A DNA stretch of 64,000 nucleotides from Halorhabdus utahensis DSM 12940. GTDB taxonomy: Archaea > Halobacteriota > Halobacteria > Halobacteriales > Haloarculaceae. Each line of letters starts with the position of its first letter. Position 1 is the stretch's first letter. Shown in pieces: positions 1 to 7,695 of the stretch. A program made the translations under genes and the position numbers. The DNA lies in assembly GCF_000023945.1 (NCBI RefSeq), contig NC_013158.1:558001-622000 (forward strand), read 5' to 3'. The notes beneath the pieces were generated by a model. It was not told the DNA's origin. It saw only the letters and a program-made list of their open reading frames with translations, and did no database searches.

Positions 1-2
1 AT

Positions 3-1157
3 CTGAGGACGCAGCTCGGGGCGATCGAGGATATGGCCGCCGACGCCGAGTCGGTGATCGCCACGATCCGCGACGCTGGCGTCCGGGGTGGCGACGAGTT
101 CCGCGAGCGATTCGTCGACCACGTCGTCAGCGAAGCCGGCGTCGATGTCGGGGCCGTCAGGGAGGCGATGGTCACCGACGCCCCGGACGTGACCGACTTC
201 GTTTCGGAGACGCTTCGCGGCCTCGCCGCGGATCGACGTGACGCCGTCGAGGAACGCGAGGCGGACGTCCGCGAGCGCCTCGAAACGAGCCTGGAACTCG
301 CCCGCGAGGACGTCGACGCCGCTGTCGACGTCGTCGACGAGATTGCCCGAGACGTCTCGCTGGCCCGGTTCGCTCGTGCGTTCGATCTCACCGCGCCGAC
401 CTATCGTGAGGGACGGGTGCTAGCCGTCGAGAACGCTCGCAACCTCGAACTGATGGGTGGAGATGTCGCCGTCCAGCCGGTCACCTACGGGATCGGCGAC
501 CACTCGCTGTCGGTGGCCGGCGCGAACGAACCGCCACGGGGCGACCGCGTCGCCGTCCTGACAGGAGCCAACAGCGGCGGGAAGACGACGCTGCTGGAGA
601 CGCTCGCGCAGGTGCAGTTGCTCGCCCAGATGGGGCTGCCCGTGCCAGCGGATGCCGCCGAAGTGGGGGTCGTCGACGCCGTGGTCTTCCACCGCCGACA
701 CGCGAGTTTCAACGCGGGCGTGCTCGAATCGACACTCCGGACAGTCGTCCCGCCCCTGACTGACGAGGGACGAACCCTGATGCTTGTCGACGAGTTCGAG
801 GCGATCACCGAACCCGGCAGCGCCGCCGATCTCCTTCACGGCCTGGTCACGCTGACGGTCGACCAGCCGGCGCTTGGCGTGTTCGTCACCCACCTGGCTG
901 ACGACCTGGAACCGCTCCCATCGGCAGCCCGAACTGACGGCATCTTCGCCGAAGGGTTGACGACGGATCTCGAACTCGAAGTCGACTATCAGCCCCGGTT
1001 TGGCACGGTCGGGCGCTCGACACCGGAGTTCATCGTCTCGCGACTCGTGGCCGACGCCGACGATCGACGCGAACGCGGCGGGTTCCAGACGCTTGCCGCG
1101 GCCGTCGGCGAGCAAGCCGTCCAGCGGACACTGTCGGACGCCGAGTGGTCCGGTTGA
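3..1157 (+). CDS. MutS-like DNA repair/recombination ATPase, 3' part (truncated by window edge)
   Basis: The frame is open to the left edge, so the real start lies outside the window; 384 residues remain. An acidic, probably helical stretch (about residues 1-120) precedes a MutS-family ABC ATPase domain. Walker A reads GANSGGKTT (about residues 188-196) and Walker B reads LMLVDEFEA (about 260-268), followed by a conserved-looking VTHLADDL segment. No MutS mismatch-recognition domain is visible in this part. The layout fits archaeal MutS2/MutS5-like proteins, which are linked to recombination control rather than canonical mismatch repair. The family is sure from the ATPase motifs; the subfamily and DNA substrate are inferred. 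The next gene starts about 100 nt downstream. Confidence 0.85.
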   Translation: MRTQLGAIEDMAADAESVIATIRDAGVRGGDEFRERFVDHVVSEAGVDVGAVREAMVTDAPDVTDFVSETLRGLAADRRDAVEEREADVRERLETSLELAREDVDAAVDVVDEIARDVSLARFARAFDLTAPTYREGRVLAVENARNLELMGGDVAVQPVTYGIGDHSLSVAGANEPPRGDRVAVLTGANSGGKTTLLETLAQVQLLAQMGLPVPADAAEVGVVDAVVFHRRHASFNAGVLESTLRTVVPPLTDEGRTLMLVDEFEAITEPGSAADLLHGLVTLTVDQPALGVFVTHLADDLEPLPSAARTDGIFAEGLTTDLELEVDYQPRFGTVGRSTPEFIVSRLVADADDRRERGGFQTLAAAVGEQAVQRTLSDAEWSG

Positions 1158-1253
1158 GGCCTTCGGCCGGGGCATCCCGCCGCACTGGCTCGTCTAAAGG
1201 CCCACAATGTTGGGGCCCGGGGCGTAGGAACACGGAAGCCTAACACCAATTCG

Positions 1254-1889
1254 ATGGCAACGGGTGAGAAAGACGGCTGTCTCGACACCGAAGCCGGGAA
1301 GCAACTCCTTGAATACGCCCGAGCGGTCGTGGCGGCTGTCGTCACAGATGGGTCCCCGCCGCCGGCTCCCGATCTACCAGTCCTCTCAGAGAAACGGGGG
1401 ACGTTCGTCACCCTGAAGAGCGACGGCGAACTGCGGGGCTGTATCGGCCGTCCGCGACCCGACCAACCGCTGGAAGCGACCCTGAACGCTGCCGCGACCG
1501 AGGCGGCGACGGCGGACCCACGGTTTCCCCCGGTTTCGCCGGATGAACTCGAGACGATCACGGTCTCCGTTAGCGTGTTGACACCGCCGGAAGCGCTTCC
1601 GGACATTGATCCGGCGGACATCGTCGTCGGTCGTGACGGCTTGATCATCGCGACGGGCCGACAGCGCGGACTCCTGCTCCCGCAGGTCGCCGCCGATCGG
1701 GACTGGAGTGCAGAGAAATTCCTCCAGGAGACCGCGAGGAAGGCCGGATTGTCACCTGATGGCTGGCAACGCGAGAACACGACAGTCAAGCGATTTTCGG
1801 CGCAGGTGTTTGCCGAGGAGTCTCCGCACGGGAGCCTTAGAGTGCAGGATTACACGCAGGCCGCGGTGGACGGGCAGCCGACAGACTGA
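1254..1889 (+). CDS. AMMECR1-domain protein (TIGR00296 family)
   Basis: This 211-residue protein carries the AMMECR1 signature ELRGCIGRPRP at about residues 57-67, with the expected alpha/beta body and a conserved GLLLPQVAADRDWSAEKFL segment near residue 145. The family is universal in archaea and eukaryotes. Its biochemical role is unsettled; the fold has a cleft proposed to bind a ligand, and in many genomes it travels with Memo and radical SAM genes, none of which is visible here. It is co-directional with a DUF357 gene 54 nt downstream, which could share its transcript. Family assignment is firm; function is unknown. Confidence 0.9.
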   Translation: MATGEKDGCLDTEAGKQLLEYARAVVAAVVTDGSPPPAPDLPVLSEKRGTFVTLKSDGELRGCIGRPRPDQPLEATLNAAATEAATADPRFPPVSPDELETITVSVSVLTPPEALPDIDPADIVVGRDGLIIATGRQRGLLLPQVAADRDWSAEKFLQETARKAGLSPDGWQRENTTVKRFSAQVFAEESPHGSLRVQDYTQAAVDGQPTD

Positions 1890-1943
1890 ATCAGCGTCGA
1901 TACAGTCGACAGACTGAGGAGCCAACCCCGTGAACAGCGACCC

Positions 1944-2228
1944 ATGCCAGCCGACCTTGCCGAGAAGACCGACCGCTACGAGCGATTGCTGACCGAAGCC
2001 CTCGAGGCAGCCACGGTTCGTCCACCCGAGGGGACGCCCCTTGGGGAGGCAGCCGCGGAGTTCGAAGAGATGGCCCAGTCGTATCTCGAAGACGGCCGTC
2101 ACTTTCGTGACGATGATGATCTGGTCAACGCACTTGCAGCGTTCTCCTACGGCCACGCCTGGCTCGACGCCGGTGCTCGGGTGGGGCTGTTCGACGTCCC
2201 CACGGATGGACACCTCTTCACCGTCTAA
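1944..2228 (+). CDS. DUF357 family small helical protein
   Basis: This 94-residue acidic, mostly helical protein contains the DUF357-like pattern YLEDGRHF followed by DLVNALAAFSYGHAWLDAG, an archaeal-only family of paired helices. No catalytic motif is visible. It follows the AMMECR1 gene by 54 nt in the same direction and may be co-transcribed with it. The function is uncharacterised; a role as a small scaffold or adaptor would be speculation. Confidence 0.8.
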   Translation: MPADLAEKTDRYERLLTEALEAATVRPPEGTPLGEAAAEFEEMAQSYLEDGRHFRDDDDLVNALAAFSYGHAWLDAGARVGLFDVPTDGHLFTV

Positions 2229-2421
2229 GTTTTCGATCAACGAGCATTACTGCCGATGACGTCGGCCGAGGTATATCAGGCTGAGGTGGGTTATAGATGG
2301 TAGGTGCATTCGGGGGGATTTCGGGATGGATACTGGTATGCAAATTCCTGCCATGGAGACGCGGCATATATAAGACTTAGGCAAAGATTTAAATATTCAC
2401 ATCACTTACTTTATATCACAA

Positions 2422-2465
2422 CGGGTAATCCAGCGCTTTAATATTTTGTCTCCCGCTGTTACCCG
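2422..2465 (+). promoter_or_regulatory. Inverted repeat flanking the TATA region of the tfb gene
   Basis: The left arm CGGGTAATCCAGCG (2422-2435) is answered by CGCTGTTACCCG (2454-2465). Pairing is perfect except for two extra bases on the left arm. The arms bracket the AT-rich core TTTAATATTTT (about 2437-2447), the best TATA candidate for the TFB gene starting at 2478. An operator or an RNA hairpin in the leader are both possible. Two more AT-rich tracts upstream (about 2387-2396 and 2409-2417) could be alternative promoters. Confidence 0.55.
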
Positions 2466-2477
2466 AAACCCCCCATC

Positions 2478-3470
2478 ATGAGTGAAACATCAACCCGGTC
2501 ACGACCAACAGAGCGAACTAGCGAACGCAAGACTGACGAAAAAGTCGAGCACGAGGAAACAAAGACGGACGTCTGTCCGGAGTGCGGTGGCGGCCTGGTA
2601 ACGGATTCCGAGCGCGGCGAGACGGTGTGTGGTGAGTGTGGCCTCGTCGTCGAGGAGGACGAGATCGATCCTGGCCCCGAGTGGCGCGCGTTCGACGCCG
2701 CCGAGAAGGACCAGAAGTCCCGTGTCGGTGCCCCGACGACGAACATGATGCACGACAAGGGACTCTCGACCAACATCGGCTGGCAGGACAAGGACGCCTA
2801 CGGCAACTCCCTCTCCAGCCGCCAGCGCGAGAAGATGCAGCGGTTGCGCACCTGGAACGAGCGCTTCCGAACCCGCGATTCAAAGGAACGCAATCTCAAG
2901 CAAGCCCTCGGCGAGATCGACCGCATGGCAAGCGCGCTTGGTCTCCCCGAAAACGTTCGGGAGACCGCCAGCGTCATCTATCGCCGTGCGCTGGACGAGA
3001 ACCTCCTCCCCGGACGCTCCATCGAGGGCGTCGCCACCGCATCGCTCTATGCGGCCGCCCGCCAGGCCGGCAACCCCCGCAGTCTCGACGAAATCGAGCG
3101 CGTCTCCCGGATCGGCCGGATGGAACTCACGCGGACGTATCGATACGTCGTCCGCGAACTGAACCTGGAAGTACAGCCAGCCGATCCCGAGAGCTACGTC
3201 CCACGGTTCGTCTCCGACCTCGAACTGAACGAAGAAGTATCCCGGCGAGCCCGCGAACTCGTCGATTCAGCCCGAAAAGAGGGGGTTCTCAGCGGGAAGA
3301 GTCCCGTCGGGATCGCCGCCGCCGCGATCTATGCAGCAGCCCTCTTGAGCAACGAACGAGTGACCCAGGGTGAGATTTCGGAGGTGGCAGACATCTCAGA
3401 GGTCACGATCCGGAATCGCTACAAGGAACTCCTCGAGGCAAAATCAGTCGACGGCACGCGAGTACAGTGA
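2478..3470 (+). CDS. tfb: Transcription initiation factor IIB (TFB)
   Basis: This 330-residue archaeal TFB recruits RNA polymerase to TBP-bound promoters. The N-terminal zinc ribbon is visible as CPECGG (about residues 34-39) and CGECG (about 53-57). It is followed by the B-reader/linker region (DPGPEWRAF) and two cyclin-like repeats (about residues 130-220 and 225-320), including ASLYAAARQAG and AAAAIYAAAL signatures and the C-terminal helix-turn-helix. About 30 residues rich in Thr, Arg, Lys and Glu precede the zinc ribbon. Haloarchaea usually encode several TFBs; which paralogue this is cannot be told here. The 250-nt upstream region is AT-rich and contains an inverted repeat around the TATA candidate, which hints at regulation. 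Confidence 0.97.
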   Translation: MSETSTRSRPTERTSERKTDEKVEHEETKTDVCPECGGGLVTDSERGETVCGECGLVVEEDEIDPGPEWRAFDAAEKDQKSRVGAPTTNMMHDKGLSTNIGWQDKDAYGNSLSSRQREKMQRLRTWNERFRTRDSKERNLKQALGEIDRMASALGLPENVRETASVIYRRALDENLLPGRSIEGVATASLYAAARQAGNPRSLDEIERVSRIGRMELTRTYRYVVRELNLEVQPADPESYVPRFVSDLELNEEVSRRARELVDSARKEGVLSGKSPVGIAAAAIYAAALLSNERVTQGEISEVADISEVTIRNRYKELLEAKSVDGTRVQ

Positions 3471-3521
3471 TCCCGGGGGGCCGCCACAAGAGTCTTAACC
3501 GATGGCGGTGAGGCTCAATAT

Positions 3522-3908
3522 ATGGTAGAATTCAATCCGCTACAGCTCGGGCTGGACAGCCCACAACAGCTGGGACTGGAAGTGGGTGGTGGCGCGGTGA
3601 TCGGCGGCGTGATCGGGTTTGCGGCCAAGAAGATCGCGAAACTCATCGCAATCATCATCGGGCTGGAACTTGCGCTGTTCAAGTTCCTCGAGACCAGGGG
3701 AATTCTGGAAGTGAACTGGGATGCGATCTCCGGCGCAGCGGAAAATGCAACCGGCGTCGCGACCAACGCCACCGGGATGGTCAACAACTCGACAGCCGGT
3801 GGTGCTGCAACCGCCCAGCCCCCGTCGTGGGTGATGAGCGCCCTCTCGACGCTGCCGATCGGTGCCGGTTTCACCGGTGGCTTCCTGGTCGGCTTCAAGA
3901 AAGGATAG
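3522..3908 (+). CDS. FUN14 family membrane protein
   Basis: This 128-residue small membrane protein has glycine-rich transmembrane segments: GGGAVIGGVIGFAAKKIAKL followed by a second hydrophobic helix (about residues 24-62), and a C-terminal GAGFTGGFLVGFKKG typical of FUN14. The loop between is Asn/Thr/Ala-rich with several N-x-S/T sequons, compatible with an exterior position. FUN14 proteins are mitophagy receptors in eukaryotes; the archaeal role is unknown. It stands alone with its own promoter-like TCTTAACC about 27 nt upstream and a GGTGAGG Shine-Dalgarno-like stretch near 3507. Confidence 0.85.
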   Translation: MVEFNPLQLGLDSPQQLGLEVGGGAVIGGVIGFAAKKIAKLIAIIIGLELALFKFLETRGILEVNWDAISGAAENATGVATNATGMVNNSTAGGAATAQPPSWVMSALSTLPIGAGFTGGFLVGFKKG

Positions 3909-3962
3909 TCGAAGGCGGCGTGATCGTCGGTTTTATTTTCCTTCACAGTGGGTCTGTGATCG

Positions 3963-4373
3963 ATGGAAATCCGGGAGCTGATCGACGAATCCGACCGCGA
4001 AGATGCGGCCCCCATCCTCAAGCAGCTCTGGACAGATCGCGACCGTGAGGAAATCCTGACGTGGACGGCCGAAGACGACTACTACCTGTTTGGTGCGTTC
4101 GAGGACTCCACACTTCTCGGCGTGGCTGGCGTTCGGATCGACGATTTCCTGCACCATCAGCACCACGTCTGGTTGTACGATTTCGTCGTGGATGAGCCAC
4201 GACGCGGGGAGGGCATCGGGACAGCGCTACTCGAACACGTCGAATCCTGGGCTATCGAACACGACTGTGAGAGCGTCGCGCTGGCGTCGCCACTCGACGG
4301 CGAGGAAGTCCACGAATATTACGGCAAGCGCGGCTTCGAGAAGTGGGGATACGCCATCGAAAAAGAGCTGTGA
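3963..4373 (+). CDS. GNAT family N-acetyltransferase
   Basis: This 136-residue single-domain GNAT enzyme has the acetyl-CoA pyrophosphate-binding motif RRGEGIGTALLEH (about residues 80-92), preceded by the beta-4 strand VWLYDFVVDE, and the terminal GFEKWGYAIEKEL signature near the C-terminus. The substrate cannot be predicted. It converges on the phosphoribosyltransferase gene on the other strand, the two stops being 10 nt apart. Confidence 0.88.
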   Translation: MEIRELIDESDREDAAPILKQLWTDRDREEILTWTAEDDYYLFGAFEDSTLLGVAGVRIDDFLHHQHHVWLYDFVVDEPRRGEGIGTALLEHVESWAIEHDCESVALASPLDGEEVHEYYGKRGFEKWGYAIEKEL

Positions 4374-4383
4374 CCGAGCGTCG

Positions 4384-4953
4384 CTACCCGTCGCCCTGTT
4401 CGTCGACGATGATGACTTCCATGTCCTCGACGTCGACGTTGATCAGTGTCTTGACGTCGAAATCGGAGTCATCGATCTTGTTCTCGCCGCCGACTTTCTT
4501 GATGACCGCGACGATATCGACGATTTCCGCGCCGATCTCTTCGAGCGCGCCGGTGATGCCAGCCAGCGTCCCGCCCGTCGAGAGCACGTCGTCGAGGACG
4601 AGCACCTTATCGCCCTCGTAGACGTCGTTGACGTACATCTCGCTCTCGGAGTAGCCCGTGACCTGCTGCAGCGAGACTTCGCCCTCGAGTCCGTACTGAC
4701 GCTTGCGGATGACCACGAGTGGGATATCGGTCATCAACGAGACAGCCGTCGAAATGTGGATGCCCATCGCCGCGGGCGTGACGATCTTGTCGACGTCCTC
4801 GAGTTCTGCCTTCCGGATGATCCGGATGACGATCTCACGAAGGAGTTCGGGGCGGAGCATCGGGACGCCGTCGCTGATCGGGTGGACGAAGTACTGATAC
4901 TCCTCCTTCTCGATGACTGGGGCGTCGAGCAACGACTGTTTGAGCCGGTCCAT
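4384..4953 (-). CDS. hpt: Hypoxanthine/guanine-type phosphoribosyltransferase
   Basis: This 189-residue type I phosphoribosyltransferase for purine salvage transfers the phosphoribosyl group of PRPP to a purine base. The PRPP loop [13 protein letters not shown] lies at about residues 117-129. The upstream [15 protein letters not shown] segment and the [10 protein letters not shown] flexible loop match the archaeal Hpt/Apt-like group. Haloarchaeal members have been annotated as hypoxanthine or adenine enzymes, so base preference is uncertain. The gene is monocistronic as far as can be seen: 43 nt separate its start from the stop of the membrane protein gene behind it on the same strand. Confidence 0.9.
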   Translation of the reverse strand: MDRLKQSLLDAPVIEKEEYQYFVHPISDGVPMLRPELLREIVIRIIRKAELEDVDKIVTPAAMGIHISTAVSLMTDIPLVVIRKRQYGLEGEVSLQQVTGYSESEMYVNDVYEGDKVLVLDDVLSTGGTLAGITGALEEIGAEIVDIVAVIKKVGGENKIDDSDFDVKTLINVDVEDMEVIIVDEQGDG

Positions 4954-4996
4954 GCCCGCGGTACTGCCCCCGCGATTAAAAGCTACACTGATTCGA

Positions 4997-7045
4997 TCAC
5001 GCGAGCGTCACGGCATCGGCAAGGAGACGCACGAACGGCACGGCGTGATCACCACCGTTCGGATAGGTCCCGATGGCGTCCGTATAGCCGATGCTCACGA
5101 GGACGACGAAGGCGGTCGTCGCCGCTGCGGTGAGTCCGAGCATGACAGCGAGCGAACGACCGACGGAGAGGTTCTCGAAGACGGCACTCGAAACAGCGGT
5201 CACCGCAAGCGCGCCGGCGAGTCCGAGCGCGATCACCGCGTGTAACTGGACGGCCTCCCCGAACGTCGACGTGAGGGCGACGACTGCGATCACCAGGACC
5301 TGGCCACCGATGAACAGGCCAACCGTATACCCCCACCACAGTGAGGGCGCGTGTGCCTCGATGGGTCGTCGAATGCTGGGACTCCGGAGGCAAAAATACA
5401 GCCCGATCGGGAACACCGGGAGCAGATACCGGACAGTCAACTGGGCGTGCAACGGAAGACGCGGGAGGTACAGCAACGTGAGGGCGATGGCGTACGCTCC
5501 GAGTCCGATATCGGCGGTCCCAACGGGTCGACGAAGCCAAGACGTGAAAGACGACGTCCGATTCAAGAATCGCTGGGTCGCTGCGACCGGCAATGCAAGC
5601 AATCCGCCGAGCAACGGCATCGACTCCAATACCGTGAGGCTAATCGCCGCCGTGCCGTCCTCTCCTGCCACGCCAGCCAGATACCCACTTCTGAGGAACG
5701 TCTGATACACTCGGACCGGTTCTGTCACTGCCGTCATTATGCCCTCGGAAAGTTCCGAACCGAGTCGTTCGAGCGAGTCGAATACAGACTGAAGCGTCGC
5801 CGACACGGCCGCGCCCGCGCCGACGACGAGCCCGACGACATCCGGGAAGAGGGAGTCAGGAGACTCCGGTGGACCGTCGTCAGTGGAGCCAGCGGGTCGA
5901 TCACCGTCGGAAGCATCTCCCGGCCCCGATGAACCGCCGGCATCCGCCGACGGGTCGGCGTTCACGAGTTCCTGTCCATGGTAATTTGGCAGTTCCCGCG
6001 GCGGTTCGAACGGATCACCGCTGATGGCAGCGTTCGTCGCCGCAAGCGGGACGAGCGAAAGCCCGAGGACCAGCAGGATCGCCGCGGTCGTCCGGCCAGG
6101 TCGCCACGCGGTCTCGCCCGTCAACAGATCGGTGAAGAGGAGTACGAGAAACAACAGCAGTCCCTCGGCGGCGTGGATCCAGGCGGTCGCGCCGACGAAT
6201 CCGTAGGCGAGCGCGTGTGTCCAGCGCTTTCGAGCGTCCGATCGTTTCGGGGACGGACCGCCCGCCCGAGAGAGGGCGAGCGTCGTGACGGCGGCGAGTG
6301 GAAACAGTGTGGTGAAGACGTGGCGCTTGGGGATCGGAGCCCACAGCAAGACAGGCGTGCCGAGGACGCCGAGGATCCCCGCCGCGACGCCGACCCGGGC
6401 CGTTTGCAACCGCCTGCAAAGCCGATACAGGACAACACCGACCAGTCCGCCGGCGATAATGCCCGTCAGCTGCAGCGCCGCAAACGGGAGATAGACGGTA
6501 TCGAAATCAGTGGCGATGGCCACGTTCGCCAGGAACGATCCGGTCGCGAGAAGGCTTCCAGCGACCGTGAACATGCGCTCGCGCTGGACCAGCGATCCGA
6601 GGACCGAACCCAGTCCTAACACGGAAAGGGACCACAGCGCGGCGAGCAGGATGCGAGGATCGACGAGCATCGAGAGCCCGGATAGTAACCAGTAGGCCGG
6701 CAGTGAGAGGACGAGTTGCCCGAAGTTGCGTCCATAGAGCTGTCCGTTGACGACGTGCATTCCGGGCGTCGCCAGGCTCTCGCCGTAGACTATTCGCCTG
6801 ACGTCGAGGTGCCCCTCCGTCAGGGCCACGAAGGCGTTGCCAACGGTATAGCTGTCCGTGATGAAAATGCCGACCCGCCAGATGAGTCCGCTCACGACGA
6901 GCGCGAGCAAAAAGACGAACAGCCCCCACCGATCGCCAAAGACCCCGCGTTCCAGTCGTCGGCCGGCGTGAGCGAGGCGTCGGTACCGCCGTCCCCACGG
7001 TTGGTTCCGGTCGAAGAGTCGGAGTGACGTTCCGTCACTGGTCAT
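4997..7045 (-). CDS. Large multi-pass membrane protein, possibly GT-C-like
   Basis: This 682-residue protein has about a dozen hydrophobic helices. An N-terminal membrane segment (about residues 40-65) is followed by a large loop with [18 protein letters not shown], reminiscent of the first external loop of GT-C glycosyltransferases or dolichyl-phosphate-dependent enzymes. An acidic Asp/Gly/Ser/Pro-rich insert (about 350-405) splits the hydrophobic region. No diagnostic catalytic motif is certain, so GT-C membership is only a suggestion. It overlaps its upstream partner (7042-7536) by 4 nt in ATGA form, implying translational coupling. Confidence 0.6.
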   Translation of the reverse strand: MTSDGTSLRLFDRNQPWGRRYRRLAHAGRRLERGVFGDRWGLFVFLLALVVSGLIWRVGIFITDSYTVGNAFVALTEGHLDVRRIVYGESLATPGMHVVNGQLYGRNFGQLVLSLPAYWLLSGLSMLVDPRILLAALWSLSVLGLGSVLGSLVQRERMFTVAGSLLATGSFLANVAIATDFDTVYLPFAALQLTGIIAGGLVGVVLYRLCRRLQTARVGVAAGILGVLGTPVLLWAPIPKRHVFTTLFPLAAVTTLALSRAGGPSPKRSDARKRWTHALAYGFVGATAWIHAAEGLLLFLVLLFTDLLTGETAWRPGRTTAAILLVLGLSLVPLAATNAAISGDPFEPPRELPNYHGQELVNADPSADAGGSSGPGDASDGDRPAGSTDDGPPESPDSLFPDVVGLVVGAGAAVSATLQSVFDSLERLGSELSEGIMTAVTEPVRVYQTFLRSGYLAGVAGEDGTAAISLTVLESMPLLGGLLALPVAATQRFLNRTSSFTSWLRRPVGTADIGLGAYAIALTLLYLPRLPLHAQLTVRYLLPVFPIGLYFCLRSPSIRRPIEAHAPSLWWGYTVGLFIGGQVLVIAVVALTSTFGEAVQLHAVIALGLAGALAVTAVSSAVFENLSVGRSLAVMLGLTAAATTAFVVLVSIGYTDAIGTYPNGGDHAVPFVRLLADAVTLA

Positions 7046-7536
7046 CGGACCACCTCGATAGAGACATTGTGGCGATCGAGAACCCGGACCGACTCGCCGA
7101 TCCGGACCGAAACGTCGAGGACACCACGGTAGGAGTCAGCGCCGATCCGATCGGGGGCCAGCGAATGCGAATCGATCGTCATTGTCACAGAACCTGTATT
7201 CGAAGGCGAAAGAAAGTACGTCGCGGAGTGAGTGAGACCGAGTTCCGGGACCTCAAGCGTATAGACGACCAAAGGCTGGCCGCTGACGGCCTCGACGTCG
7301 AGCGTCGCCGGTGGGATCGACAGGGCGTACGCGTCCGCACCGAACCCGCCTTTCTCGAGTGAACCGGTATCGGGCAGCGTCTCGACGGTTGCGTCGATCG
7401 CTCCCTCGCCGAGATCCGGTCCGACCGATGCCGCCGGCGAGGCCGTGAAGTCGACGCCAACGAGCGGACCCGAAAGTACCGAGATACCGACGATCACCGT
7501 CAGACTCGCGACGACAGCCACACGGGACCCATCCAT
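7042..7536 (-). CDS. Small exported/membrane-anchored protein of unknown function
   Basis: This 164-residue protein has an N-terminal hydrophobic segment VAVVASLTVIVGISVLSG (residues 7-24), probably an uncleaved anchor or signal. The rest is a beta-rich extracytoplasmic domain with no recognised family. It is translationally coupled (4-nt overlap) to the large membrane protein downstream, suggesting they act together at the cell surface. Upstream, the minus-strand GGGTTTAACTC (about 7560-7570) sits 25-34 nt before the ATG, a plausible TATA element for a leaderless message. Confidence 0.65.
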   Translation of the reverse strand: MDGSRVAVVASLTVIVGISVLSGPLVGVDFTASPAASVGPDLGEGAIDATVETLPDTGSLEKGGFGADAYALSIPPATLDVEAVSGQPLVVYTLEVPELGLTHSATYFLSPSNTGSVTMTIDSHSLAPDRIGADSYRGVLDVSVRIGESVRVLDRHNVSIEVVR

Positions 7537-7675
7537 CGTGGGTGAATGTGTCGAACACTGAGTTAAACCCGTTGCTCTGTGCCAGCCACAGGCAGAGCCA
7601 CTGGCGTCTCACTAGCGTGGGTGAACGGTAGGCTCGACGGGTGCAGTCGGGGTATTTGAGAAGGGTTAAGTCGCC

Positions 7676-7694
7676 CCTCACAGGAACTGTGAGG
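7676..7694 (+). promoter_or_regulatory. Perfect 8-bp hairpin covering the mrpA ribosome-binding region
   Basis: The arms CCTCACAG (7676-7683) and CTGTGAGG (7687-7694) are perfectly complementary with a GAA triloop, ending one base before the GTG start at 7696. The right arm contains the only Shine-Dalgarno-like sequence (GTGAGG) for the first gene of the Mrp operon. In RNA, the hairpin would hide it; in DNA, it could be an operator. Neither is demonstrated. Confidence 0.5.
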
Positions 7695-7695
7695 T

